From Candidatus Rokuibacteriota bacterium (GTDB taxonomy: Bacteria; Methylomirabilota; Methylomirabilia; Rokubacteriales; CSP1-6), in contig QHRU01000047.1 in the NCBI GenBank assembly GCA_003220225.1, positions 1 through 64,000 on the forward strand: a DNA stretch of 64,000 bases, read 5' to 3'. The notes beneath the pieces are model-generated. The model worked only from the letters and a program-made list of their open reading frames with translations, searched no databases and was not told the origin of the DNA. The position numbers were made by a program, and so were the translations under genes. Shown here one piece after another: positions 54,099-62,464 of the stretch; position 1 is the stretch's first letter, and every line of letters starts with the position of its first letter.

Positions 54099-54111
54099 TA
54101 CCTCACGGGTA
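54099..54111 (+). repeat. Left 13-bp direct repeat of the BrnT segment
   Basis: TACCTCACGGGTA here is identical to 55331-55343. The two copies bound a 1.2-kb lower-GC segment with three small genes. The repeat has TACC/GGTA inverted ends. This could be a target-site duplication or an attachment core, but a chance or ancestral repeat is possible. Confidence 0.5.
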
Positions 54112-54204
54112 CTTTGCCCATTAACCACTCGCCGTCTAAGAACTTTCCCCGCTGCCCAAAATCCACTTGGGGCGCTGAGCGACTTGACGATCCCGTTGGC
54201 GTAG

Positions 54205-54742
<538 letters not shown>

Positions 54743-55330
54743 AATCATCCTGGCAGATAGCGCGGAGGTCCGCGAAGGTCTCCTGTTTCTTCTCGGTGGT
54801 ACGTGGGTCCATACCGGACCACTTCCGCAGCCATTCGCAATCGCCGGCGTCATCGAGGTCGCTTGGGACGAGGCCAACCAAAGACATACAGCGGAATTCG
54901 CGATTGAGGACGAGGACGGGAACCCGCTTATGGTCCCAAGCCTGACCGGCGAGCAGCCGTTCCGACTCACCACGCCCTTTGAGGTTGGCCGCCCTCCGGG
55001 GATTGCGCAAGGAACAGCACTCAACCTGCCCGTAGCTATGCCGATCCCGCCACTCCCTTGGACGCCAGGACGTAATTACGTTCTCATAGTCCGAATAAAT
55101 GGCAACGAAGAGGACCGGGTGAGATTCTCTGTGCGACCAGCCGCCCCTGTAGTAGTCCAGCCGCCGCAGCCCTGACACTCGCGAAGGTCGCGCCGCTACT
55201 CGCCTAGTCAGCGACGCGTTTCGGCTTATCCCATCGCGCGACTTGCACGACTTGGGGATTGATCCGGTTTTCTGGGCGAACGGCTCCGATGCCCAAAAAG
55301 ACGTGGCTTCATAGGGGTTGTTGGGCGAAG

Positions 55331-55343
55331 TACCTCACGGGTA
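55331..55343 (+). repeat. Right 13-bp direct repeat of the BrnT segment
   Basis: Identical copy of the TACCTCACGGGTA at 54099-54111. It lies in the loop of a weak hairpin whose arms are GTTGGGC (55319-55325) and GCCTAAC (55353-55359). It is 38 bp before the start of the XRE regulator gene. Confidence 0.5.
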
Positions 55344-55380
55344 ATGTCCAGCCTAACGCGAAGATGCTAGAGTCCGCGCC

Positions 55381-56187
55381 GTGGAGAAGACGATCCAGGA
55401 AGGCGGGTTCGGCCGGCTCCTGCGCGAGTGGCGCGCGCGCCGCGGCATGAGCCAGCTCGACCTCGCGGTCGAGGCCGGCGTCTCCTCGCGTCACCTGAGC
55501 TTCGTCGAGACCGGGCGCGCCACGCCGAGCCGCGAGATGGTCGTGCTGCTCGCCCGCGCGCTCGACGTCCCGCTCCGCGACCGCAACGATCTCCTCACGG
55601 CGGCCGGCTACGCGGCGATCTACCGCGCGACCAGCCTCGATTCGCCCGCGCTCGCGCAGGCGCGGCGCGCGCTCGACTACATCCTGCGCCAGCAGGAGCC
55701 CTATCCCGCGCTCGTCCTCGATCGCCACTGGAACGTGCTGAAGGTCAACGACGGCAGCGCGCGCGTGCAGGCGGTCTTTCTCGACGCCGCGAGCGTCGCC
55801 ACGCTGGGCGCGCCCAACGCGATGCGCCTCATGTTCCATCCGAAGGCGTTCCGGCCGTGGATCGTGAACTGGGAGCCGACGGCGGCCTCGCTGATCCAGT
55901 GGCTGCACCGGGACGTGGCCACGGGCTTCGCGGACGCCGAGACGCGCGCGCTGCTCGAGGAGCTGCTCGCGTATCCGGACACGCCGCGCCAGTGGCGCGC
56001 GCTGGACCTCGACGCCTCGCCGGCGCCGTTCTTGCCGATCGAGTTCCGCAAGGACGACCTCGTGCTGCGATACTTCACGACGCTGACGACCCTCGGCACG
56101 CCCCACGACATCACGCTCCAGGAGCTCCGCGTGGAGAGCTTCTTTCCCGCCGACGAGGCGACCGAGAAGGCGACCTTGCGCCTGTAG
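55381..56187 (+). CDS. XRE-family regulator with MmyB-like ligand domain
   Basis: A 268-residue protein from GTG 55381. The helix-turn-helix is [20 protein letters not shown], followed by [20 protein letters not shown], and the C-terminal domain ([32 protein letters not shown]) is the MmyB-like, PAS-related ligand-binding part. Such proteins control neighbouring metabolic or redox genes; a bound fatty acid is known for one member. It is followed by the repeat cluster and the dapL-like gene. Confidence 0.92.
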   Translation: MEKTIQEGGFGRLLREWRARRGMSQLDLAVEAGVSSRHLSFVETGRATPSREMVVLLARALDVPLRDRNDLLTAAGYAAIYRATSLDSPALAQARRALDYILRQQEPYPALVLDRHWNVLKVNDGSARVQAVFLDAASVATLGAPNAMRLMFHPKAFRPWIVNWEPTAASLIQWLHRDVATGFADAETRALLEELLAYPDTPRQWRALDLDASPAPFLPIEFRKDDLVLRYFTTLTTLGTPHDITLQELRVESFFPADEATEKATLRL

Positions 56188-56190
56188 AGA

Positions 56191-56215
56191 TGGGGGGCCC
56201 CGAAATGGCCCCCCA
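56191..56215 (-). repeat. Composite intergenic repeat, copy C palindrome
   Basis: TGGGGGGCC...GGCCCCCCA with loop CCGAAAT is the reverse-oriented counterpart of the palindromes at 3192-3216 and 47558-47582. It begins 3 bp after the regulator's stop codon and is joined to four modules at 56227-56403. As an RNA hairpin it could end the regulator transcript. Confidence 0.8.
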
Positions 56216-56226
56216 AACCCCCCAAC

Positions 56227-56403
56227 CGCTCGTCGCGCCCCGGCGAAGCCGTGGCGCGCCTCGACCCCACACGCTCGTCGCGCCCCGGCGAAGCCGTGGC
56301 GCGCCTCGACCCCACACGCTCGTCGCGCCCCGGCGAAGCCGTGGCGCGCCTCGACCCCACACGCTCGTCGCGCCCCGGCGAAGCCGTGGCACCCCTCGAT
56401 ACT
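56227..56403 (-). repeat. 45-bp tandem repeat, four units (module of the composite repeat)
   Basis: Units start at 56227, 56272, 56317 and 56362. Each begins CGCTCGTCGCGCCCCGGCGA and contains AGCCGTGGCGCGCC; the first three match almost perfectly and the fourth degenerates after GTGGC. Read on the minus strand the unit is the GCGCCACGGCT module found once at 3112 and 47511. The 45-bp period keeps an open frame (15-residue repeats), but it lies between genes and is not thought to be coding. Confidence 0.85.
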
Positions 56404-56432
56404 GCGGCCGCGGCTTATACTGCGGTCGCGTC

Positions 56433-57668
56433 ATGCCCAGGATCAACGAGCACTACCTCAACCTCCGCGCCGCCTATCTCTTCGCCGAGATCCGACGGCG
56501 GCAGAAGGCGTTCGGCGACGCGCATCCCGAGGCCCGCGTGATCGACCTCGGCGTGGGCGACGTCACGCGGCCGCTGCCGCCGGCGGTGGTGCGCGCCCTC
56601 CACGAGGCCGCCGACGACATGGCGCGGCCCGAGACCTTCAAGGGCTACGGCCCGTACGTAGGCTACGAGTGGCTGCGCGCCGAGATCGCCGCCCAGGACT
56701 TCGGCACGCGCGGCGTGACGCTCACCCCCGACGAGATCTTCATCAGCGACGGCGGCAAGAGCGACAGCGCGAGCCTGCAGGAGATCTTCGCGCGCGACAC
56801 CGTCGTCGCGCTGATGGACCCCGTCTATCCCGTCTACGCTGACAGCAACGTGGTGGCCGGCCGCTCCGGCGCCGCCGACGAGACCGGGCGCTACACGGGC
56901 ATGGTCTACCTGCCCTGCGTCGCCGAGAACGGGTTCCAGCCCGCGCTGCCCGAGCGCCACGTGGACCTGATCTACCTCTGCTATCCGAACAATCCCACCG
57001 GCGCCGTCGCGACGCGCGAGGCGCTGACGCGCTGGGTGGACTACGCGCGCGCGAACGACGCCCTGATCTTCTACGACGCGGCGTACGAGGCCTACATCGT
57101 GGACGAGGACACGCCGCACTCGATCTACGAGATCGAGGGCGCGCGCGAGGTCGCCATCGAGAGCCGCTCGTTCTCGAAGAACGCGGGGTTCACGGGGATG
57201 CGCCTGGCCTACACCGTGGTGCCGAAGGCGGCGCTGGGCCGGAGCGCCGACGGCCGCGCGCACAGCCTCAACGCGCTCTGGGCCCGGCGGGTGAACATGA
57301 AGTCGAACGGCCCGCCCTACGTGATCCAGAAGGCCGCGGCCGCCGTCTACACGCCGGACGGGCAGAAGCAGGTGCGCGCGCTGATCGAGTTCTACATGGC
57401 GAACGCCCGCGTGATCCGCGACGGCCTCGCCGCCGCCGGCTTCACCGTGTACGGCGGGCGCGACGCGCCGTACATCTGGTTCCGCACGCCCGCGGGCGTG
57501 TCGTCGTGGGATTTCTTCGACCGGCTGCTCGCCGAGGCGCAGGTGGTCGGCGCGCCGGGCTCGGGCTTCGGCCCCGCCGGCGAGGGCTACTTCCGGCTCA
57601 CCGCCTTCGGCTCGCGCGAGCAGACCGAGGAAGCGGTCGAGCGCATCCGCGCGCGGCTGCGGCCCTGA
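56433..57668 (+). CDS. dapL: LL-diaminopimelate aminotransferase-like enzyme
   Basis: A 411-residue class I/II aminotransferase. It opens [20 protein letters not shown] and has [30 protein letters not shown] and the Schiff-base K249 in [20 protein letters not shown], all matching DapL, which converts tetrahydrodipicolinate to LL-diaminopimelate for lysine and cell wall. Its stop overlaps the MBL hydrolase start (TGATG). DapL is by far the best match; a related specificity cannot be excluded. Confidence 0.92.
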   Translation: MPRINEHYLNLRAAYLFAEIRRRQKAFGDAHPEARVIDLGVGDVTRPLPPAVVRALHEAADDMARPETFKGYGPYVGYEWLRAEIAAQDFGTRGVTLTPDEIFISDGGKSDSASLQEIFARDTVVALMDPVYPVYADSNVVAGRSGAADETGRYTGMVYLPCVAENGFQPALPERHVDLIYLCYPNNPTGAVATREALTRWVDYARANDALIFYDAAYEAYIVDEDTPHSIYEIEGAREVAIESRSFSKNAGFTGMRLAYTVVPKAALGRSADGRAHSLNALWARRVNMKSNGPPYVIQKAAAAVYTPDGQKQVRALIEFYMANARVIRDGLAAAGFTVYGGRDAPYIWFRTPAGVSSWDFFDRLLAEAQVVGAPGSGFGPAGEGYFRLTAFGSREQTEEAVERIRARLRP

Positions 57669-58525
57669 TGCAGGCGCTCAGCCTCGGCCGCTTCAGCATC
57701 GATGCCGTCGTCGAGCGCGCCGGTCCCACGCGGCCGACGTGGCTGCTGCCCGACGCCGTCCCGGAGGCCGTCGAGCGCCATCGCGCCTGGCTCGCGCCGC
57801 ACTTCCTCGATGACAAGGGACGCTTCCTGCAGTCGATCCACACGTTCGTCGTGCGCGCGCCGGGGCTGACCGTGCTCGTGGACACCTGCGTCGGCAACGA
57901 CAAGGACCGCGGCGGCCGCGCGCCCTTCCACATGATGCGCACGACGTTCCTGGACGACCTGCGCGCGGCCGGCGTGGCGCCCGAGTCGGTGGACGTCGTG
58001 ATCTGCACGCACCTGCACGTCGATCACGTCGGCTGGAACACGCGGCTCGACGGCGGCCGGTGGGTGCCGACGTTCCCGCGCGCCCGCCACCTGTTCGCGC
58101 GGCGCGAGTGGGAGCACTGGTCGACCGAGCGCGACGACGACACGCGACAGATCATGGACGACAGCGTGACGCCGGTGCTCGACGCCGGGCTCGCGACGCT
58201 GGTGGACATGGACCACCGCGTTTCCGACGAGATCTGGCTCGAGCCCACGCCGGGCCACACGCCCGGCCACACGAGCGTGCGGCTGTGCTCGGGCGGGCGC
58301 GACGCGGTGATCACCGGCGACCTCATGCACCACCCGATCCAGATGGCCGAGCCGCAGTGGTGCAGCCATTTCGACCTGGACCCGGAGAGCGCGCGCAAGA
58401 CGCGGCGCGCATTCTGCGAGCGCTACGCGGGCGGCGCGGTCGCCGTGCTCGGCACGCATTTCCACCATCCGACGGCCGGCCGCATCGTCCGCCACGGCGA
58501 CGCGTGGCGCTTCGAGGTGCCCTGA
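57668..58525 (+). CDS. Metallo-beta-lactamase-fold hydrolase
   Basis: A 285-residue protein. The zinc motif HxHxDH is complete (H115, H117, D119, H120 in THLHVDHVGWN), with downstream ligands in PGHTPGHTS, ITGDLMHHP and LGTHFHHPTAG. The short N-terminus before VLVDTCVGNDKDR and the spacing resemble quorum-quenching lactonase-like and related MBL hydrolases. No signal peptide is seen. It is coupled at both ends (TGATG overlaps) to dapL and the EthD-like gene. Confidence 0.9.
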   Translation: MQALSLGRFSIDAVVERAGPTRPTWLLPDAVPEAVERHRAWLAPHFLDDKGRFLQSIHTFVVRAPGLTVLVDTCVGNDKDRGGRAPFHMMRTTFLDDLRAAGVAPESVDVVICTHLHVDHVGWNTRLDGGRWVPTFPRARHLFARREWEHWSTERDDDTRQIMDDSVTPVLDAGLATLVDMDHRVSDEIWLEPTPGHTPGHTSVRLCSGGRDAVITGDLMHHPIQMAEPQWCSHFDLDPESARKTRRAFCERYAGGAVAVLGTHFHHPTAGRIVRHGDAWRFEVP

Positions 58526-58893
58526 TGGTCAAGCTCGTGTTCTGTCTCACGCGCCTGCCGCATCTCTCGCGCGAGGAGTTCCAGCGCTACTGGCGCGAGC
58601 GGCATGGCCCGCTCGTGCGTGAATCCGCCAAGGCGCTCGGCATTCGCCGCTACGTGCAGGTCCACACGCTGGCGACGCCCGTGAACGAAGGGCTGCGGCG
58701 CGGGCGCGGCGGCCCCGAGGCGTACGATGGCGTGGCGGAGCTGTGGTTCGACAGCCTGGAGGCGCTCGTCGCCGCCGGCGCCACGCCGGAGGGCAAGGCC
58801 GCCGGCCGCCGCCTCGTCGAGGACGAGCGCACGTTCATCGACCTCGCGCGCTCGCCGGTGCTGGTGGCCGAAGAGCATCCGATCGTCGGATAG
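58525..58893 (+). CDS. EthD-domain protein
   Basis: A 122-residue dimeric alpha/beta-barrel type protein with the EthD pattern MVKLVFCLTRLPHLSREEFQ, RYWRERHGPLVRESAKALGI and YDGVAELWFDSLEALVAA. EthD-domain proteins assist some P450 systems or act as small cyclases or monooxygenases. The ATG overlaps the MBL gene stop. Its partner enzyme is not clear from context. Confidence 0.88.
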   Translation: MVKLVFCLTRLPHLSREEFQRYWRERHGPLVRESAKALGIRRYVQVHTLATPVNEGLRRGRGGPEAYDGVAELWFDSLEALVAAGATPEGKAAGRRLVEDERTFIDLARSPVLVAEEHPIVG

Positions 58894-58922
58894 CCGCGTC
58901 CAACAGCCTGGAGGAACATCCC

Positions 58923-59392
<470 letters not shown>

Positions 59393-59396
<4 letters not shown>

Positions 59397-60103
59397 CCGA
59401 CTGGGGTTCGCTCGAGCGGCGCCTGCGCGAGCGCCTGGGCCTCACGCGGCGGCCGGTGGCCGTCGCCTTCCGCGACGCGCCGCCGGCGGGCGCGAAGCCG
59501 TTCACCGGCTCCGAGCCCTCGGGCTGCTCGTTCTGGCGGCTGGCCATGGAGGGGCGCGCCTTCTACACGGTGCCGTCCGATCACTACAACTGTCCGGTCG
59601 GCAGCCACACCCACAACATTCCGCTGCCGCCCGAGCGCGCGGGCGAGCTGCCACAGGTGCTCGAGATCATGACCGGCCTCGGCTACCTCAAGATGGAGGA
59701 GGTGCCCGCGATCCCGCGGCTGCCGAAGACGCCCGGCGCCATCGTCTATGCGCCGCTCGGCGACACGCCGGTGGAGCCCGACGTCGTGCTCTTCATCGGT
59801 CCGCCGGGCCGGCTCATGCTGCTGCAGGAGGCCGCGCTGCGCGCCGGCGTCGCCGCACGCCTGCCGTTCCTCGGCCGTCCGACGTGCATGGCGCTGCCTG
59901 CGGCGCTGGCGGGCGGCGCCGTGGCGAGCACCGGCTGCATCGGCAACCGCGTCTACACCGGCGCGGGCGACGACGAGCTGTACGTGGCGGTGCCGGGCCG
60001 CGACCTCGCCCGCGTGGCCGACGAGGCGGAGACGATCGCGAAGGCCAACGCCGCGCTCGCCGAGTATCACCGCGGCCGCCGCGCCGCGCTGGCCACCGAG
60101 TAG
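59393..60103 (+). CDS. DUF169-family protein
   Basis: A 236-residue protein. The pattern RRPVAVAFRDAPPAGAKPF, then SGCSFWRLAMEGRAFYTV, DHYNCPVGSHTHN and LGRPTCMALPAAL, followed by STGCIGNRVYTG, is typical of DUF169. The family has conserved Cys and His that could hold a metal or cluster, and its function is unknown; it often occurs in anaerobes and uncultured lineages. It is coupled to bcp and 12 bp before the rhodanese gene. Confidence 0.88.
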
Positions 60104-60115
60104 GAGACGAGCGCG

Positions 60116-60523
60116 ATGAAGATGAAGAAAGGCTTCCGCCAGCTGGTCGACGAGGCGAAGGCGCGGATCACGACGATCGGCCTGGACGAGGCGAAGCGGC
60201 GCCACGGCCGCGATGACGTCGTCTTCGTGGACCTGCGCGACGTGCGCGAGCTGGAGCGCGAGGGCATGATCCCCGGAGCCTTCCACTGCCCGCGCGGGAT
60301 GCTCGAGTTCTGGATCGACCCCGACAGCCCGTATCACAAGGACGTGTTCGCGTCGGGCAAGGAGTTCGTCTTCTACTGCAACGGGGCGTGGCGCTCGGCG
60401 CTCGCCACCGACGTCGCCCAGCAGATGGGCCTGCCGCGCGTCGTCGAGATGGACGGCGGCTTCACGGCGTGGAAGAACGCCGGCCTCCCGGTCGCGGAGC
60501 GCGCACCGCGCACGAAGCCCTGA
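60116..60523 (+). CDS. Rhodanese-like protein
   Basis: A 135-residue single-domain rhodanese. The substrate loop begins at catalytic C88 (YCNGAWRSALAT), and VVFVDLRDVRELEREGMIPG is the CH2-type start of the domain. It transfers sulfane sulfur, possibly to a thiol partner or in stress response. It closes the dapL-to-rhodanese run of tightly spaced genes. No signal peptide is present. Confidence 0.9.
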   Translation: MKMKKGFRQLVDEAKARITTIGLDEAKRRHGRDDVVFVDLRDVRELEREGMIPGAFHCPRGMLEFWIDPDSPYHKDVFASGKEFVFYCNGAWRSALATDVAQQMGLPRVVEMDGGFTAWKNAGLPVAERAPRTKP

Positions 60524-60572
60524 GCGCGTCGGCTTGCATCACGCGGGCGCTGGATGTAGCCTTTCCAGCCTC

Positions 60573-60693
60573 AGGTGACTTCCGTGCACCTCTTTAGCTG
60601 AGCCGACCAGGTAGCCGAGCCGCGTAAGCGGCGCCACCCGACCGTCGTCTCCCCGACGACGATCAGGGGGTGACGGACGCACCGCATGCGTCC
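60573..60693 (+). promoter_or_regulatory. Hairpin-rich leader upstream of the ABC exporter operon
   Basis: Five nested or adjacent hairpins are visible: AGGTG/CACCT at 60573-60591; GCCGC-GTAA-GCGGC at 60619-60632 with a GNRA loop; CACCC at 60635-60639 pairing with GGGTG at 60668-60672 around CGTCGTC/GACGACG (60643-60661); and GGACGCA/TGCGTCC at 60675-60693. The leader ends about 90 bp before the ATPase start. It has the density of a structured cis-regulatory RNA, but it fits no riboswitch class that I could name. Confidence 0.5.
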
Positions 60694-60785
60694 GCGCCCG
60701 GCTTCTACCTCGGTCTCCCCTCCACCTCGTTTCTCGATGCGTTCGTGTGCGCGCGCCGTCGTCCGGCCCGCGCTGGAGGCTCGTG

Positions 60786-61598
60786 ATGGTGTTGCCGGCG
60801 ATTCAGGTCCGTGATCTGCGGAAGCGATTCCGCAAGCGACGTCGCCTTCGAAAGGCCACGGCGTCCGCCGAATGGGCGCTCGGCGGTGTGTCGTTCGACG
60901 TCGCCCCCGGGGAGACGTACGGGTTGCTGGGACCGAACGGGTCCGGCAAGTCGACGCTGATCCGCATCCTGTCCACGCTGCTCATCGCCGACGGGGGCGA
61001 AGTCCGCGTGCTCGGACACCGTCTACCGGACGAACAGACCCGGGTGCGCCGGCTGATCGGGCGTGTGAGCGTGGACGCCGCCTTCTACAAGAAGCTGTCG
61101 GCCCGCGAGAACCTGCTCTACACGGCCCTGCTGTACGGGCTCAAGCCGTCGGTCGCCGAGCCGCGAGCCATGGACGTGCTCGAGCGGCTGGGCATGGAAG
61201 AGCGCACGTTCACGGTGCCGCTGGAGGAGATGAGCCGGGGCATGCAGCAGAAGATCTCGATCGCGCGGGCGCTGATGATCAACCCGCCGGTGCTGCTCCT
61301 CGACGAGCCGACAACCGGGCTCGATCCCAAGAGCCGGCGGGACGTGCAGACGTTCCTGGAGGACCTACGACGGCGCGAGGGGACGACCATCGTGCTAACG
61401 ACCCACGACATGGCGGAGGCCGAACGGCTGTGCGCGTGTATCGGCTTCCTCGCCCATGGCCGCCTCGTCGCCGAGGGAACCAGCGAGCTGCTGAAGCGCG
61501 CGGCGGAGGCCGCCACCCTCGACGACGCGTTCATCAAGCTCACGGGCGAGCGGGTGACGGATGGTGAGACGCCGGCCGCGGCGGCGAAGGAGTCGTGA
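60786..61598 (+). CDS. ABC exporter ATP-binding protein
   Basis: A 270-residue ATPase starting at ATG 60786 with GGAGG six bases upstream. Walker A is GPNGSGKST (49-57), the signature is MSRGMQQKIS, Walker B is PPVLLLDEPTTGLDP and the switch His is in VLTTHDMAEAE. The sequence FYKKLSARENLLYTALLYGL and the absence of membrane helices fit ABC-2 type drug or polysaccharide exporters. It overlaps the permease gene by TGATG. Confidence 0.94.
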   Translation: MVLPAIQVRDLRKRFRKRRRLRKATASAEWALGGVSFDVAPGETYGLLGPNGSGKSTLIRILSTLLIADGGEVRVLGHRLPDEQTRVRRLIGRVSVDAAFYKKLSARENLLYTALLYGLKPSVAEPRAMDVLERLGMEERTFTVPLEEMSRGMQQKISIARALMINPPVLLLDEPTTGLDPKSRRDVQTFLEDLRRREGTTIVLTTHDMAEAERLCACIGFLAHGRLVAEGTSELLKRAAEAATLDDAFIKLTGERVTDGETPAAAAKES

Positions 61599-62434
61599 TG
61601 GACGGCGCCATCGACCGCACGCTCCGGCAGACGTGGGCCTTCGTGTTCCGGGGCTATCACCTCACGCGCCGCTACATCTCGTGGGTCATCGTCTTCAATT
61701 TCTACGCGCTGACCGGCTCGGCCGCCGTCGCCCTCATCGGGGTCGCGGCCCACGACCATCGGCTGACGCTGACGCTGGTGGTGGGCGCGCTGCTGTGGAA
61801 CTTCCTGTCGACTCTCTACAACGAGATCGCGATGTCGGTCGCCTACGAGCGCTGGGAAGGCACGCTCGAGTACACGTTCATGGCGCCCGTCCCCCGGTTC
61901 GTGCATCTGGCCGGCCTCAGCGTGTTCGCCCTTTGCAACAGCATCGTGATCACCACCAGCGTCTTGCTGGGCCTCATGCTGTTCACCGACATCACGCTGG
62001 CGGGCGCCAACCTCGGCGGCGTGATCGTCGTCCTCCTGGCCAGCACGCTGGCCTTCGTCGGCCTCGGCGTCATGGCCGCCGCGCTGCCGGTGCTGAGCCC
62101 CGAGCGAGGCGCCGAGGCGACACACATCTTCCAGGGCTCGCTGCTGCTGGTCTCGGGCGTCTACTACCCGGTCGAGGTCCTCCCGGCATGGATCCAGCCG
62201 ATCTCGGCGCTGTCGCCGGCGACCTACACGCTGGCCGCCTGCCGCCGACTCGTCGGCGTCGGTGACCCGGCGACGACGCCTCACCGACTCGCCGGCGCGC
62301 CGCTGGCGACGGTGGTGCCCGAGCTCGTCGTCCTGCTCGTCATGGGCGCGGCGCTGGTGCCGCTGGGACTGTGGGTCTTCGGCCGGGTCGAGCGCTGGGC
62401 AAAGCACACGGGCCGGCTGAAGCGAACGGGATAA
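61598..62434 (+). CDS. ABC-2 type exporter permease
   Basis: A 278-residue membrane protein with six predicted helices. It has the ABC-2 family coupling segment YERWEGTLEYTFMAPVPRFV and the late motif LLLVSGVYYPVEVLPAWIQP followed by ISALSPATY, which is the classic ABC2_membrane signature. With the ATPase it forms a homodimeric exporter; the substrate (drug, lipid or glycan) is unknown. Confidence 0.92.
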   Translation: MDGAIDRTLRQTWAFVFRGYHLTRRYISWVIVFNFYALTGSAAVALIGVAAHDHRLTLTLVVGALLWNFLSTLYNEIAMSVAYERWEGTLEYTFMAPVPRFVHLAGLSVFALCNSIVITTSVLLGLMLFTDITLAGANLGGVIVVLLASTLAFVGLGVMAAALPVLSPERGAEATHIFQGSLLLVSGVYYPVEVLPAWIQPISALSPATYTLAACRRLVGVGDPATTPHRLAGAPLATVVPELVVLLVMGAALVPLGLWVFGRVERWAKHTGRLKRTG

Positions 62435-62464
62435 TCGACCGCGTGAGCGCGGCCGGCCGCCGCG

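Noticed and set aside
55319-55359. Possible integron attC site (GTTGGGC and GCCTAAC around the 13-bp repeat)
   Set aside because: The two boxes are in the order GTT...AAC. A real attC has RYYYAAC first and GTTRRRY last on either strand, and no integrase is present.
56227-56403. CRISPR array
   Set aside because: The 45-bp units are contiguous with no unique spacers, GC-rich and without cas genes.
60573-60693. c-di-GMP (GEMM), TPP, ZTP or guanidine riboswitch
   Set aside because: The required conserved cores of these classes were not found; only isolated strings such as GGTAGCCG resemble part of a GEMM element.
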